Assembly: GCA_964247295.1 (NCBI GenBank)
Contig: CAXTTV010000178.1
Coordinates: forward strand, 1 to 10,222
Length of the DNA stretch: 10,222 bases
DNA from: CAXTTV01 sp964247295
GTDB lineage: Bacteria > Chloroflexota > Ktedonobacteria > Ktedonobacterales > Ktedonobacteraceae
Direction: 5' to 3'
Positions 1 to 6,493 of this stretch are shown here, one piece after another. The notes beneath the pieces are model-generated. The model searched no databases. It was given only the letters and a program-made list of their open reading frames with translations, and was not told where the DNA came from. How positions within the stretch are numbered: position 1 is the first letter of the stretch; every line of letters begins with the position of its first letter. The position numbers were made by a program, and so were the translations under genes.

Positions 1-383
1 CTATTGGGGTGGCGGCCCTGCTTAGCGGGGCAATTAAACTTCCAGGGAAGAAGGTGCTTGTTCCTTTGACGGGCGGCAATATTGATATCAATCTGGTGGG
101 TCGCTTTATTGATCATGGCCTGGCGGCTGCCGGACGCTATTTTGTGATCCATACCCGGTTGGTGGATCGACCTGGGGAGCTGATGCGCCTGCTGAATATT
201 ATCTCGGAGATGCGTATCAACGTGATTGATGTGCGCCACCAGCGGATCTCCAGCCACCTGCCGATTATGGAGCGTGAGGAGACGATTGCTCTGGAGACCC
301 GCGACCGCGCCCAGTGCGATCTCTTGCTACTAAAGCTGCGGTCCGCCGGTTATATTGTGGATGAGGCCCAGCCCATGGAGTGA
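1..383 (+). CDS. ilvA: Threonine ammonia-lyase (threonine dehydratase), C-terminal part, 5' truncated by window edge
   Basis: The reading frame is open from base 3 and enters from upstream, so this is the 3' end of a longer gene; GTG at position 9 is an internal Val codon, not a start. The visible 127 residues begin with the end of the PLP-dependent catalytic domain (AALLSGAIKLPGKKV, then LTGGNIDINL, typical of the last strand and helix of the threonine dehydratase fold). A C-terminal ACT regulatory domain follows (HTRLVDRPGELMRLLNII, later ETRDRAQCDLLLLKLRSAGY). The enzyme deaminates L-threonine to 2-oxobutanoate in the cytoplasm, the first step to isoleucine, or serves threonine breakdown. 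A single ACT domain fits the shorter IlvA/TdcB class; whether it is biosynthetic or catabolic cannot be told from this end. The stop TGA is 49 bases before the acetyltransferase start, so co-transcription is possible. Confidence 0.87.
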   Translation, partial: IGVAALLSGAIKLPGKKVLVPLTGGNIDINLVGRFIDHGLAAAGRYFVIHTRLVDRPGELMRLLNIISEMRINVIDVRHQRISSHLPIMEREETIALETRDRAQCDLLLLKLRSAGYIVDEAQPME

Positions 384-432
384 TCTTACTATTCTCTCAA
401 TCTATTGGGGTTTATTTTTGAAAGGGATATGT

Positions 433-1302
433 ATGGTTGATTCTCCCCGTCAAGGAATGTATCCATCTCAAGGGCTTTCTTCCAGAGAGCTGCAAGAGAT
501 TTCAGGTCTGACTGATCTTTGTAGGATTTATGATAACTTTGATTTGAAGTTGAATAAAGATACTCTGGAAAGCCGACCGGCGGACAAGACCAGTGATTTT
601 TTATACTACGAGAACGATCGCCTCGTCGGTTTTCTGCCGATCTTCAACTATAATCCTGCCGAGGCTGAGATTAGTGGGATGGTCCATCCAGATTTTCGCC
701 GGAGGGGTATCTTTACACAATTGTATCAGGCGGCCATGAAGGAGATTCGTCGCCGGGGCGTTCCTCTGGTTCTTCTGATTGCGGAACATTGGTCCGTGAG
801 TGGTCAGGCGTTTTGCGCGAAGCAACAGGCCACTTATCACCACTCAGAATATAAGATGCTACTGGGAGAGCCGCGCTTTCCTGAACTGAAAGGGGAGCCT
901 TTAGAGATCCGCACTGCTCATGAAGGTGAGGAACAATTGCTGGCCCTGATTACGGCGCGTGGTTTTGGCCTACCGGAGGAGATAGCCAACTGGTTTCATT
1001 TTCCACCGCCGGAGAACCGGTTCTATTACCTGGGCTTTTTACGTGGTATCGCGGTTGGCAAAGTCGATATTTACTATGGAAAGGATGCTGCCTTAATCAT
1101 GGGTCTGGCAGTCCTGCCGGAATATCAGGGGCAGGGTTACGGGCGACAGATCCTTTCCTCTGCCCTGCGCACTATTCTCGCGACCGGTCAGAAACAGCTA
1201 GAGCTAGAAGTGTTGACGGACAATGAGAGTGCCCTCTCGCTTTATCAATCCTGTGGTTTTGAGCAGAGCGGTCGCGACGATTATTATAGCCTTCAGCTTT
1301 AA
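433..1302 (+). CDS. Tandem-domain GNAT family N-acetyltransferase
   Basis: This 289-residue protein has two GNAT folds in series. The N-terminal half (about 20-150) has the strand GMVHPDF followed by the acetyl-CoA loop RRRGIF at 89-94. The C-terminal half (about 165-289) has GLAVLPEYQGQGYG, with its pyrophosphate loop at 232-237, and the closing segment NESALSLYQSCGF seen in RimI-like enzymes. Both halves keep an R/Q-x-x-G-x pattern, although the first ends in Phe instead of Gly/Ala. It should transfer an acetyl group from acetyl-CoA to an amine; the substrate cannot be read from sequence. ATG 433 is chosen because AAAGGG lies six bases upstream; an in-frame ATG at 355 would overlap the ilvA end and lacks a ribosome site. 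The 3' end converges on the minus-strand kinase gene, 21 bases away. Confidence 0.83.
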   Translation: MVDSPRQGMYPSQGLSSRELQEISGLTDLCRIYDNFDLKLNKDTLESRPADKTSDFLYYENDRLVGFLPIFNYNPAEAEISGMVHPDFRRRGIFTQLYQAAMKEIRRRGVPLVLLIAEHWSVSGQAFCAKQQATYHHSEYKMLLGEPRFPELKGEPLEIRTAHEGEEQLLALITARGFGLPEEIANWFHFPPPENRFYYLGFLRGIAVGKVDIYYGKDAALIMGLAVLPEYQGQGYGRQILSSALRTILATGQKQLELEVLTDNESALSLYQSCGFEQSGRDDYYSLQL

Positions 1303-1310
1303 AGTGGATC

Positions 1311-1337
1311 TGCCCCTCGCTGTCTATCCGAGGGGCA
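1311..1337. other. Perfect 9-bp inverted repeat between convergent genes
   Basis: TGCCCCTCG (1311-1319) and CGAGGGGCA (1329-1337) form a perfect stem with a 9-base loop. It lies nine bases after the acetyltransferase stop and straddles the TAG stop (1324-1326) of the minus-strand kinase gene. Neither strand has a T-run after the stem, so it is not a standard intrinsic terminator, but its place between two converging genes suggests a two-way 3'-end or RNA-stabilising hairpin. Confidence 0.5.
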
Positions 1338-2019
1338 ACAGGGGCCAGATCGTTTGCTTGATCTGCTGCGTGATCCATTCAATCGACTGACTGGCGTCGA
1401 TTACTTGAAAGTTATACTGGGGTACCATGCTGTCGTACAGGGAGATCATCTTGCTTTGATAGGTAATAAAGCTTTCAAAAAGATCTTCTCCTAACCTGAG
1501 ATCCATCCCGGACTCCCAGAAGTCAAAGCTTCCACGTTGCAGGATGCGTGGAACAAGATCGTCCAGGCCAACGCGCAGATAGAGCACAAGATCAGGCTTC
1601 AGAGCCAGACCATAGATGGAACGAATCCAGTGGGTGTCCGCGCCTCGAACCAGGGCTCGCGCGATCAATGAGTAGATATAGCGATCGGTTAAGACCACAA
1701 AGCCGGCCCTCAGGGCGGGCAGGATCTGGTTCTCGAAACGGTCTACAAAGTCGGTCGCGTAAAACAGGTTCAAGGTAAGTGGCCCCAGCGTATTTCCTCC
1801 TTTGGCCTCCTTTAATCCTGGTCCGACCCATTCCGAGCCTGTCATCTCGCTTTCAACCACGGCGAAACCACTGCTCTCTAGCCAGGGGCGCAACTGCTGA
1901 AGCTGCGTTGAGCGGCCAACCCCATCTGTTCCTTCAAGAACGACCAGTCGGCCCGGAAGGAGGTCTTCCCGCTCTTTTAGATGGATGGCATCTATACCGT
2001 AGAAGGCCAGTTCGGTCAT
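1324..2019 (-). CDS. Thymidylate-kinase-like protein with Arg in the Walker A motif
   Basis: This 231-residue protein has the P-loop NTPase fold of dTMP kinase: P-loop GTDGVGRST at 30-38, ATDFVDR at 88-94, the DRY motif at 112-114 (LTDRYIYSLIARALVRG), and a lid-like segment FWESGMDLRL. Position 36, the Lys of GxxxxGK[S/T], is Arg, encoded by CGC at 1912-1914 on the complement. That Lys normally contacts the ATP phosphates, so activity may be weak, altered or absent; all other family motifs are kept, which argues against simple decay. It has about 20 residues ahead of the kinase core. It lies 28 bases after its paralogue (2048-2809), which keeps the Lys, so the two are probably one operon. An AGAGGA stretch 9-14 bases before ATG supports the start. 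It may be a partner or regulatory subunit, or a kinase for another nucleotide. Confidence 0.8.
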   Translation of the reverse strand: MTELAFYGIDAIHLKEREDLLPGRLVVLEGTDGVGRSTQLQQLRPWLESSGFAVVESEMTGSEWVGPGLKEAKGGNTLGPLTLNLFYATDFVDRFENQILPALRAGFVVLTDRYIYSLIARALVRGADTHWIRSIYGLALKPDLVLYLRVGLDDLVPRILQRGSFDFWESGMDLRLGEDLFESFITYQSKMISLYDSMVPQYNFQVIDASQSIEWITQQIKQTIWPLLPLG

Positions 2020-2047
2020 CTGTCATATCCTCTTTTCCATCGAAGGT

Positions 2048-2809
2048 TTATGCTTCCCGACGATGCCGCATCTCTTCAATCAGCACCGGACGCATATCTC
2101 GGGGTAGACCAGCCAGAGCCTGCGTTTGTACATTCGCGCGGATTTTCCGCACCCCTTGAAGGTATGGGCGAATGATCTCGCGCATCTGGCGCTGTTGCTC
2201 TGGAATTGGTAGGGTTGCATCCATCACTGTCAAACCAAACTCGGGCGTCATCTGCTCATACTCGGAGACGATCCGCTGCTGAAATAATTTGAAGCTTTCG
2301 CGTGGATCGTTGCTGAGTCCCAGATCCATTCCGGCCTCATAATATTTAAGCTCTGTGCGCCCACTTAAGATCCGATTAAGTGAAACCTCCAATGGCACTC
2401 GATAATAGAAAGCTACCGTCGGTTTGACGGCGAAATGATACAGCTCGCGCACCCATTCTTTATCCACCCCCCGAGCTACATCGCGGGCAAAAGCCGTGTA
2501 AATATAGCGATCGGCCAGCACAATTGCCCCCGCTTTAAGTGGGGGAATAATATCGTGCTCGGTCCTGTCGGCGAAGTCGGTTGCGTGGATCAGGCTGAAG
2601 CTGGTAGGAGTCAGGAGCTGCTTGCGCTTACCTCGGGTTGTCGTTTTTTTGACTAGAGGTGACGAGTTCCACTCACTAAAGAAAACTGGATATCCTTCGC
2701 TAATTAGCCATTGACGCAGCAGGGCAATCTGCGTGCTTTTCCCCGAACCATCCACCCCCTCCACAATAAACAGACGCCCTGGATAATTATGCTGTCCGTA
2801 AATCTCCAT
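2048..2809 (-). CDS. Thymidylate kinase (dTMP kinase) family protein
   Basis: This 253-residue P-loop kinase starts its core with PGRLFIVEGVDGSGKSTQ; the full Walker A GVDGSGKST is at 18-26 with Lys24. ATDFADR (76-82) and the DRY motif (100-102, ADRYIYTAFARDVARG) mark the dTMP-binding region, and YYEAGMDLGLSNDPRESF resembles the lid and following helix. The family phosphorylates dTMP to dTDP with ATP in the cytoplasm. At 253 residues it is longer than the usual 200-215; the excess is mainly a basic C-terminal tail of about 35 residues (KIRANVQTQ to RHRREA) after the last recognisable helix. The symbol tmk is not assigned because two paralogues sit together and the housekeeping copy may be elsewhere. 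The ribosome site before ATG 2809 is weak. The gene leads the minus-strand operon and has a plausible promoter at 2846-2875. Confidence 0.87.
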   Translation of the reverse strand: MEIYGQHNYPGRLFIVEGVDGSGKSTQIALLRQWLISEGYPVFFSEWNSSPLVKKTTTRGKRKQLLTPTSFSLIHATDFADRTEHDIIPPLKAGAIVLADRYIYTAFARDVARGVDKEWVRELYHFAVKPTVAFYYRVPLEVSLNRILSGRTELKYYEAGMDLGLSNDPRESFKLFQQRIVSEYEQMTPEFGLTVMDATLPIPEQQRQMREIIRPYLQGVRKIRANVQTQALAGLPRDMRPVLIEEMRHRREA

Positions 2810-2845
2810 GTTTATCTGCTTTCTGACAAAAACGGTATACTATTG

Positions 2846-2875
2846 ATTATCGAGAATGAACCACTATATTGTTAA
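2846..2875 (-). promoter_or_regulatory. Candidate sigma70-type promoter for the kinase operon
   Basis: On the minus strand, TTAACA (2870-2875, five of six -35 matches) is followed after 18 bases by GATAAT (2846-2851, five of six -10 matches). Transcription would start near 2838, about 30 bases ahead of the ATG at 2809. Confidence 0.5.
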
Positions 2876-3121
2876 TAGGCTCTGATATTTGCTGTAGATT
2901 TATTATAGAGGGAACCTAAAAACTATAGACGCAAATATAAAAATGTACGATTACGCATACAATCGTTCGCTTACAGAGGTCCCGAGTTGTTACCTCTTCG
3001 TGGCATCTGTTCAAAAAGCCCAACGGGAGAGATGGTGTTTTTGTCCCTGTTTGTTGCAACAGAAGAGTACAATTACCATAGATCTCCGTGTATGTACCTC
3101 GCGGATCTTGAGCTTTGCTCG

Positions 3122-3130
3122 TGCTATACT
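3122..3130 (+). promoter_or_regulatory. Extended -10 promoter element upstream of the alpha/beta hydrolase
   Basis: TGCTATACT is a TGn extended -10 with five of six -10 matches. No good -35 is seen at 16-18 bases, which is normal for extended -10 promoters. The start point would be near 3137, giving a leader of about 50 bases before the ribosome site at 3174-3180. Confidence 0.45.
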
Positions 3131-3173
3131 AACGGCATATTTACATTGTTCTCAGCTATAAACAATAAAAACT

Positions 3174-3180
3174 AGGAAGG
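3174..3180 (+). promoter_or_regulatory. Strong ribosome binding site that selects the hydrolase start
   Basis: AGGAAGG is close to the anti-Shine-Dalgarno complement. Eight bases separate it from ATT at 3189, ideal spacing, while the ATG at 3182 is one base away and opens a frame that stops after four codons (MIHY). The site therefore supports initiation at a non-standard codon around 3189. Confidence 0.6.
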
Positions 3181-3188
3181 GATGATCC

Positions 3189-3824
3189 ATTATTAGTCAG
3201 ATATTACATGTCAATATTCCTACTCCCAAAGGGCATCTGGAAGCCATTCTGAAACCTGAGGAGGGCCCGGTCAAGCCTGTATTTACCTCTTTGATCTGTC
3301 ATCCACATCCCCTGGGGGGCGGAACCATGCACAATAAAGTGGTGTTTAAGACTGCTCAAGTGCTACAAAACAAGCAGATCCCGGCTCTGCGCTTCAACTT
3401 TCGAGGTGTCGGACATAGTAGTGGGAGCTATGATGAGGGTAGGGGAGAGATGGACGATGTACGTTACTCTCTGGACTTTCTCAGCAACCGCTATCCCGGC
3501 TTGCCGGTGATCCTGGCCGGTTTTTCGTTTGGCTCTTTTGTTGGATTAAAGTTTGGGGCCATTGATGATCGGGTACAGGCACTGATTGGTCTGGGGACGC
3601 CAGTGAAGTGGTTGCAAAACAACCATTTAGAAGGGTGTCACAAGCCCAAGCTTTTCATTCATGGGACAGAAGATGAGCTGGCGTCCTATAGTCTCGCTCA
3701 AGAATGGTTTAACCAGATACCTGCTCCTAAACAATTCATTACTATTGCTGGAGCCGATCACTTTTTTCAGAACCGCCTCGAAGAGGTTCAACAGATCATT
3801 AGCGAATTCGTAGATAACCTCTAG
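3189..3824 (+). CDS. Alpha/beta hydrolase (COG2945-like), probable ATT start
   Basis: This is a small single-domain alpha/beta hydrolase of about 211 residues, cytoplasmic, with no signal peptide. Counting from ATT 3189, the family hallmark CHPHPLGGGTMHNKVV is at 37-52 and LRFNFRGVGHSSG at 67-79. The nucleophile elbow GFSFGS places Ser113; Asp162 (HGTEDE) and His191 (GADHFF) complete the triad. The substrate is unknown; the family is annotated as esterase-like. In-frame TTG at 3291 would drop the first beta strands (HVNIPTPKGHLEAIL), which fit the family well, so the gene must start upstream. The in-frame stop TGA at 3183-3185 confines the start to 3186 onward, where no ATG, GTG or TTG exists before 3291. 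ATT at 3189, eight bases after AGGAAGG, is the best choice; a one-base error or frameshift joining ATG 3182 to this frame is the alternative. The gene appears to be transcribed alone. Confidence 0.82.
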   Translation: MISQILHVNIPTPKGHLEAILKPEEGPVKPVFTSLICHPHPLGGGTMHNKVVFKTAQVLQNKQIPALRFNFRGVGHSSGSYDEGRGEMDDVRYSLDFLSNRYPGLPVILAGFSFGSFVGLKFGAIDDRVQALIGLGTPVKWLQNNHLEGCHKPKLFIHGTEDELASYSLAQEWFNQIPAPKQFITIAGADHFFQNRLEEVQQIISEFVDNL

Positions 3825-3835
3825 TCTTGTAGTAT

Positions 3836-3868
3836 TGGGGAGTGATCTCGCGCTCCCCATTTCTGTTA
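3836..3868 (+). terminator. Intrinsic terminator after the alpha/beta hydrolase
   Basis: TGGGGAG (3836-3842) pairs with CTCCCCA (3853-3859) around a 10-base loop, followed at once by the T-rich tract TTTCTGTT. It begins 12 bases after the stop codon. Confidence 0.68.
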
Positions 3869-3869
3869 G

Positions 3870-3899
3870 TTGACTTTTCGTCTACCTTTAAGGTACATT
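3870..3899 (+). promoter_or_regulatory. Candidate promoter for the isochorismatase-family gene
   Basis: TTGACT (3870-3875, five of six matches) is followed after 18 bases by TACATT (3894-3899, four of six). It lies just after the hydrolase terminator and about 100 bases before the TTG start, so some 90 bases of leader would carry the two-codon frame at 3928. Confidence 0.4.
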
Positions 3900-3915
3900 T
3901 ACCCTGATAAATACT

Positions 3916-3936
3916 AAGGAGACGCCAATGTATTAA
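3916..3936 (+). other. Ribosome site followed by a two-codon open frame (Met-Tyr-stop)
   Basis: AAGGAG (3916-3921) stands six bases before ATG TAT TAA (3928-3936). It lies in the leader of the isochorismatase-family gene, 49 bases before that gene's own AAGGAG (3985-3990). The two sites share the pattern aAAGGAG, two to four variable bases, then CCAA. It may be a minimal upstream frame or a remnant of a duplicated start region. Confidence 0.4.
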
Positions 3937-3998
3937 GCAGTCCCTCAAGCTATTCTATATTAATTATTTTTCTCCACTACTCATAAGGAGTCTCCAAC

Positions 3999-4544
3999 TT
4001 GAGTCAGGATACTGCTTTGCTGCTTATTGACGCCCAGATTGGCCTGCTTGCCGATTTTGATAACCCCGCTTACCAGTCGCAGCGAGTGCTTGCCAATATG
4101 GCGGTTCTGCTGGAACGCGCACGTGCCTACCATACACCGATTATTTATATGCAACATGAGAGCGGTTCGGGGACGCGCATGGCCCCCGGCTCCCGCAACT
4201 GGAAGATCCATCCCCTGATCCCACCTCTAGAGGGCGAACTGGTAATTCCCAAGCGGGCTTCAGACTCTTTCTATCAGACCTCTCTGCAAGATGAGCTGGC
4301 GGCCCGGCGTATTAAACATCTGGTGATTACCGGATGTCGGACTGAGATGTGTATCGACACTACTTGCCGGGTCGCGATCAGTCGTGGATATGAGGTTACT
4401 CTGGTAAAGGATGCCCATACTACGGTCGATAATCCAGTCTTGAAGGCTGAACAAATTATTGAGCATCACAATTATACCCTGGATGATTTTGGGACCGATG
4501 AGCACGCGATTGTGATCTCTTCAGCACGTGAGATCTCTTTTTAA
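3999..4544 (+). CDS. Isochorismatase-family cysteine hydrolase
   Basis: This 181-residue cytoplasmic enzyme has the three-layer cysteine hydrolase fold. The catalytic triad is visible: Asp11 in ALLLIDAQIG, Lys85 in VIPKRASDSF and Cys118 in TGCRTEMCIDTT, the last carrying the usual nucleophile region. The family splits isochorismate, nicotinamide, N-carbamoyl amides and similar compounds; nothing here identifies the substrate, and the length fits the small single-domain members. Start: TTG 3999, eight bases after a full AAGGAG (3985-3990); an in-frame TAA at 3984-3986 rules out anything earlier, and a later start would remove the catalytic Asp strand. It has its own candidate promoter and no close operon partner. 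No clear terminator follows. Confidence 0.86.
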   Translation: MSQDTALLLIDAQIGLLADFDNPAYQSQRVLANMAVLLERARAYHTPIIYMQHESGSGTRMAPGSRNWKIHPLIPPLEGELVIPKRASDSFYQTSLQDELAARRIKHLVITGCRTEMCIDTTCRVAISRGYEVTLVKDAHTTVDNPVLKAEQIIEHHNYTLDDFGTDEHAIVISSAREISF

Positions 4545-4631
4545 TTGATCTTACCTGATGTACGCTTTTATCCCATCCCTTTAGTGTTATCTATAGTAGT
4601 AGTAATAATATAAGAAAGGTCTTTATAAATT

Positions 4632-5291
4632 ATGGCTGCATCTATCTCTGACCGGGCCAGGCAACTGGCGGAAAGGGTTTCTCAACAGGTTAATCCAGCG
4701 CCTCGCTGGCGTTGGTATCATGGCCTTGCTTTCTACGCGATCGTCCAGGTGCTGACGTTCAGCACTTCCGCCATCGTGAGTGTCGTTTCTGGGAACCAGA
4801 GGGACAACCTACGAGAGACGATTTTCGGGGATGTTTCCTATTTTAAGCGCCTGAAGCAATCAAAGATCGCGCCACCATCCTGGGCTTTTGGGCCGGCCTG
4901 GACTATTAACAACCTCTCGGTGATCTATGGGACGTTGCGAGTGCTAAATATGCCTGAGGGGACAAAGGGTCGCAATGCCTATCTGGCGTTACAGGCCGCG
5001 ACCTGGCTGGATTTTGTGGCTTTTAATGCTGCCTACTTCAGTTTGCGCTCGCCGATTAATGCCTTTGTACTGACTGTTCTGTTTCTGCTATTAACGCTTG
5101 CCAGCGGTTTTGTCGCGATTTTCCGTCTGAAGGACACACAGGTAGCGCTCTCGCTACTGACGCTGATCATCTGGCTGATTGTCGCGACAACGGCGGCCAC
5201 AACTCAAATGCTCTGGAACTTTGATGATCTTTACAAGGTTGGACCATTTAGCAAGCCTGATCCTAAATTTGTGAAGGAGACGGTAAGCTAG
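4632..5291 (+). CDS. TspO/MBR (tryptophan-rich sensory protein) family membrane protein
   Basis: This 219-residue membrane protein has about five hydrophobic segments (roughly 31-52, 85-102, 116-136, 140-166, 172-192). The TspO signature is recognisable: FKRLKQSKIAPPSWAFGPAW at 71-90, matching the family's K-x-P-P-W-F-P-W loop and second helix, followed by an A-T-W-L-D-F-V-A-F-N helix and an IIWLIVATTAATTQMLW helix that parallels the family's C-terminal W-F-x-x-Y-L region. TspO proteins bind porphyrins or sterol-like ligands and act in stress or tetrapyrrole handling. It is longer than typical bacterial TspO (about 160), with a basic N-terminal extension of 30 residues and a longer first loop. 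It is therefore a divergent member, and the ligand is open. AAAGG lies 12 bases ahead of ATG, a weak spacing. A terminator-like hairpin with a long T-run follows. Confidence 0.75.
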   Translation: MAASISDRARQLAERVSQQVNPAPRWRWYHGLAFYAIVQVLTFSTSAIVSVVSGNQRDNLRETIFGDVSYFKRLKQSKIAPPSWAFGPAWTINNLSVIYGTLRVLNMPEGTKGRNAYLALQAATWLDFVAFNAAYFSLRSPINAFVLTVLFLLLTLASGFVAIFRLKDTQVALSLLTLIIWLIVATTAATTQMLWNFDDLYKVGPFSKPDPKFVKETVS

Positions 5292-5295
5292 GTAT

Positions 5296-5351
5296 GTCAG
5301 ATGGGGAGGGCTGTTATCTGATGGGTGACGCTCCTCTCTTTCTTTTTTTTT
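5296..5351 (+). terminator. Terminator-like hairpin with long T-run, ending just before the next gene
   Basis: The region can fold as TCAGAT (5297-5302) with ATCTGA (5316-5321), or as GAGGG (5306-5310) with TCCTC (5332-5336, including one G-T pair), two mutually exclusive stems. The second is followed directly by the pyrimidine tract TCTTTCTTTTTTTTT (5337-5351). It would end the TspO transcript, yet it stops only a few bases before the next reading frame. Confidence 0.6.
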
Positions 5352-5356
5352 AGATA

Positions 5357-6211
5357 ATGGGAGATGAGAAAACAGTGCGTTTCGCGATCAATACACCCAA
5401 CTTTGGTTTTTATCATGACCCCCGGCTGATGGCGGATCTCGCTCATGAGGCAGAGGAGTCCGGCTGGGATGGTTTTTTTATCTGGGATCATATTGATCCG
5501 GGGTATGGACAGATCATTCCATCTGGCGATCCCTGGATTATTTTAACGGCGATGACGATGACTACCAGCCGGATCAAGCTGGGGCCGATGGTGGTGCCTG
5601 TGCCCCGTCGCCGGCCCTCAAAGCTTGCCCGAGAGACCGTGACACTTGATCAGCTCTCGAACGGTCGTTTGATTCTCGGTGTTGGCATCGGCTCGGACCG
5701 CCGTCGCGAGTACAGTAGCTTTGGCGAGTCCACGGACGATAAGTTGCACGCGGAGATGCTAGATGAGCAGTTGGAGATGCTGCCCAGGTTCTGGAGTGGT
5801 GAGACTTTTGACTTTGCCGGCAAACATTATCAGGTGAATGGGGCACATTTCTTGCCCGCTCCAGTTCAGACGCCACGCATCCCCATCTGGGTGGCCGCGA
5901 CCTGGCCTAATAAAAAGCCATTCCGCCGGGCCGCCCAATGGGATGGCCTTACGCCCATCAGCAAAGAGATGCCCCTTACCCCAGAGGTCTACCGGGAGAT
6001 GATCATCTATATCCTCTCACAACGCGCATCGGATCAGCCGTTTGATGTGCTGGCCGCTGGTCGCACCACCGGCACTGACAAAGAGCAGGATCGGGATAAG
6101 GTCGCCGCCTATGCTGATGCTGGCGTTACCTGGTGGCAGGAAGGTTTTGGCCTCGAAGACACTCTGGAGGGATTGCGCGCACGCATTCACCAGGGGCCTC
6201 CGATAAAGTAG
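5357..6211 (+). CDS. LLM-class flavin/F420-dependent oxidoreductase
   Basis: This luciferase-like monooxygenase-family TIM barrel has 284 residues from ATG 5357, or 278 from GTG 5375. Landmarks are the N-terminal strand RFAINTPNFGFYHDP, the segment AEESGWDGFFIWDHI, the second-strand region TMTTSRIKLGPMVVPVPRRRP, then LDQLSNGRLILGVGIGSD, and the C-terminal AQWDGLTPI. This pattern is shared by F420-dependent and FMN-dependent LLM enzymes; the cofactor cannot be fixed from sequence. The substrate is unknown. The start is uncertain: ATG 5357 has only the T-run upstream, while GTG 5375 gives the usual family start (MRFAI) and has GGGAG 11 bases before it. Reading past the upstream terminator, or an overlooked promoter, is needed for expression. 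Repeat-rich DNA follows the stop. Confidence 0.85.
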   Translation: MGDEKTVRFAINTPNFGFYHDPRLMADLAHEAEESGWDGFFIWDHIDPGYGQIIPSGDPWIILTAMTMTTSRIKLGPMVVPVPRRRPSKLARETVTLDQLSNGRLILGVGIGSDRRREYSSFGESTDDKLHAEMLDEQLEMLPRFWSGETFDFAGKHYQVNGAHFLPAPVQTPRIPIWVAATWPNKKPFRRAAQWDGLTPISKEMPLTPEVYREMIIYILSQRASDQPFDVLAAGRTTGTDKEQDRDKVAAYADAGVTWWQEGFGLEDTLEGLRARIHQGPPIK

Positions 6212-6493
6212 AAAGCTTCAGGCTGGGAAACGTTGTAGGGTTGGGAGGATCTGTAGGTCTGCCCACGTATGTGGCGGTTGGGACGGGAAGTGATCTCCTT
6301 TCCCAACAGGGCCCACATGTGGCCCGAGCTACGAACTCTCACCTTCCTCGGCTAGCCCCGTTCCTTACCTATTTCCCAACAAAGCTGTTTGCTGCTCCTC
6401 CATGGGTCTGAGTGCTCTCCATCCCTCTTTCTCTCAGAAACGCTCGCGCGTGGCTTTGAATGTAGAATACAGGCAAGCCCTTATTTTTCTCTA
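6212..6493. other. Non-coding region with repeat motifs (3' of the oxidoreductase)
   Basis: No gene is visible. 6253-6332 is the fold-back repeat described separately. A further 10-of-11 copy of the short motif (TTTCCCAACAA) is at 6372-6382, and looser relatives (GGCTGGGAAA near 6222-6232, GGGTTGGGAGG near 6238) lie upstream. Nothing recognisable is seen from 6400 to the GntR promoter. Confidence 0.55.
6253..6332. repeat. Fold-back pair of the intergenic repeat family
   Basis: Two copies of the repeat face each other. The left arm (plus) begins GTAGGTC at 6253 and continues through a CACGTATGTGG block, GGTTGGGA and GACGGGAA. The right arm, read on the minus strand from 6332, is GTAGCTC, then GGGCCACATGTGGGC (to 6311), then CTGTTGGGAAA (6309 to 6299). 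The arms are imperfect inverted repeats around a short centre (about 6286-6297) and could form one long hairpin. The right arm matches the copies at 7877-7898 and 10177-10198. Confidence 0.7.

Larger units (their letters stand above)
2810..3188. other. AT-rich divergent intergenic region (379 bp)
   Basis: No convincing gene is visible; the open frames of 60-70 codons near 2943-3175 have no ribosome site and a non-protein-like composition. The region holds the minus-strand promoter at 2846-2875 and the plus-strand extended -10 at 3122-3130. It also has a perfect 10-bp palindrome, TGTTGCAACA (3052-3061), that could be an operator, and a small AT hairpin (ATTGTT 3145-3150 with AACAAT 3161-3166) just ahead of the hydrolase ribosome site. 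The middle part (about 2940-3060) is unexplained. Confidence 0.5.

Noticed and set aside
2943..3175. Small open frames of 62-72 codons in the divergent region
   Set aside because: No ribosome site, overlapping frames, Cys-rich non-protein-like translation, and they cover the promoter region of the hydrolase.
4545..4631. Promoter for the TspO-like gene
   Set aside because: There are -10-like strings (TATAGT at 4592, TATAAG at 4609) but no matching -35, in a generally AT-rich stretch.
5574..5876. 100-codon frame on the minus strand inside the oxidoreductase gene
   Set aside because: It is a complement shadow of a well-supported gene, with Arg/Ser/Pro-rich translation.
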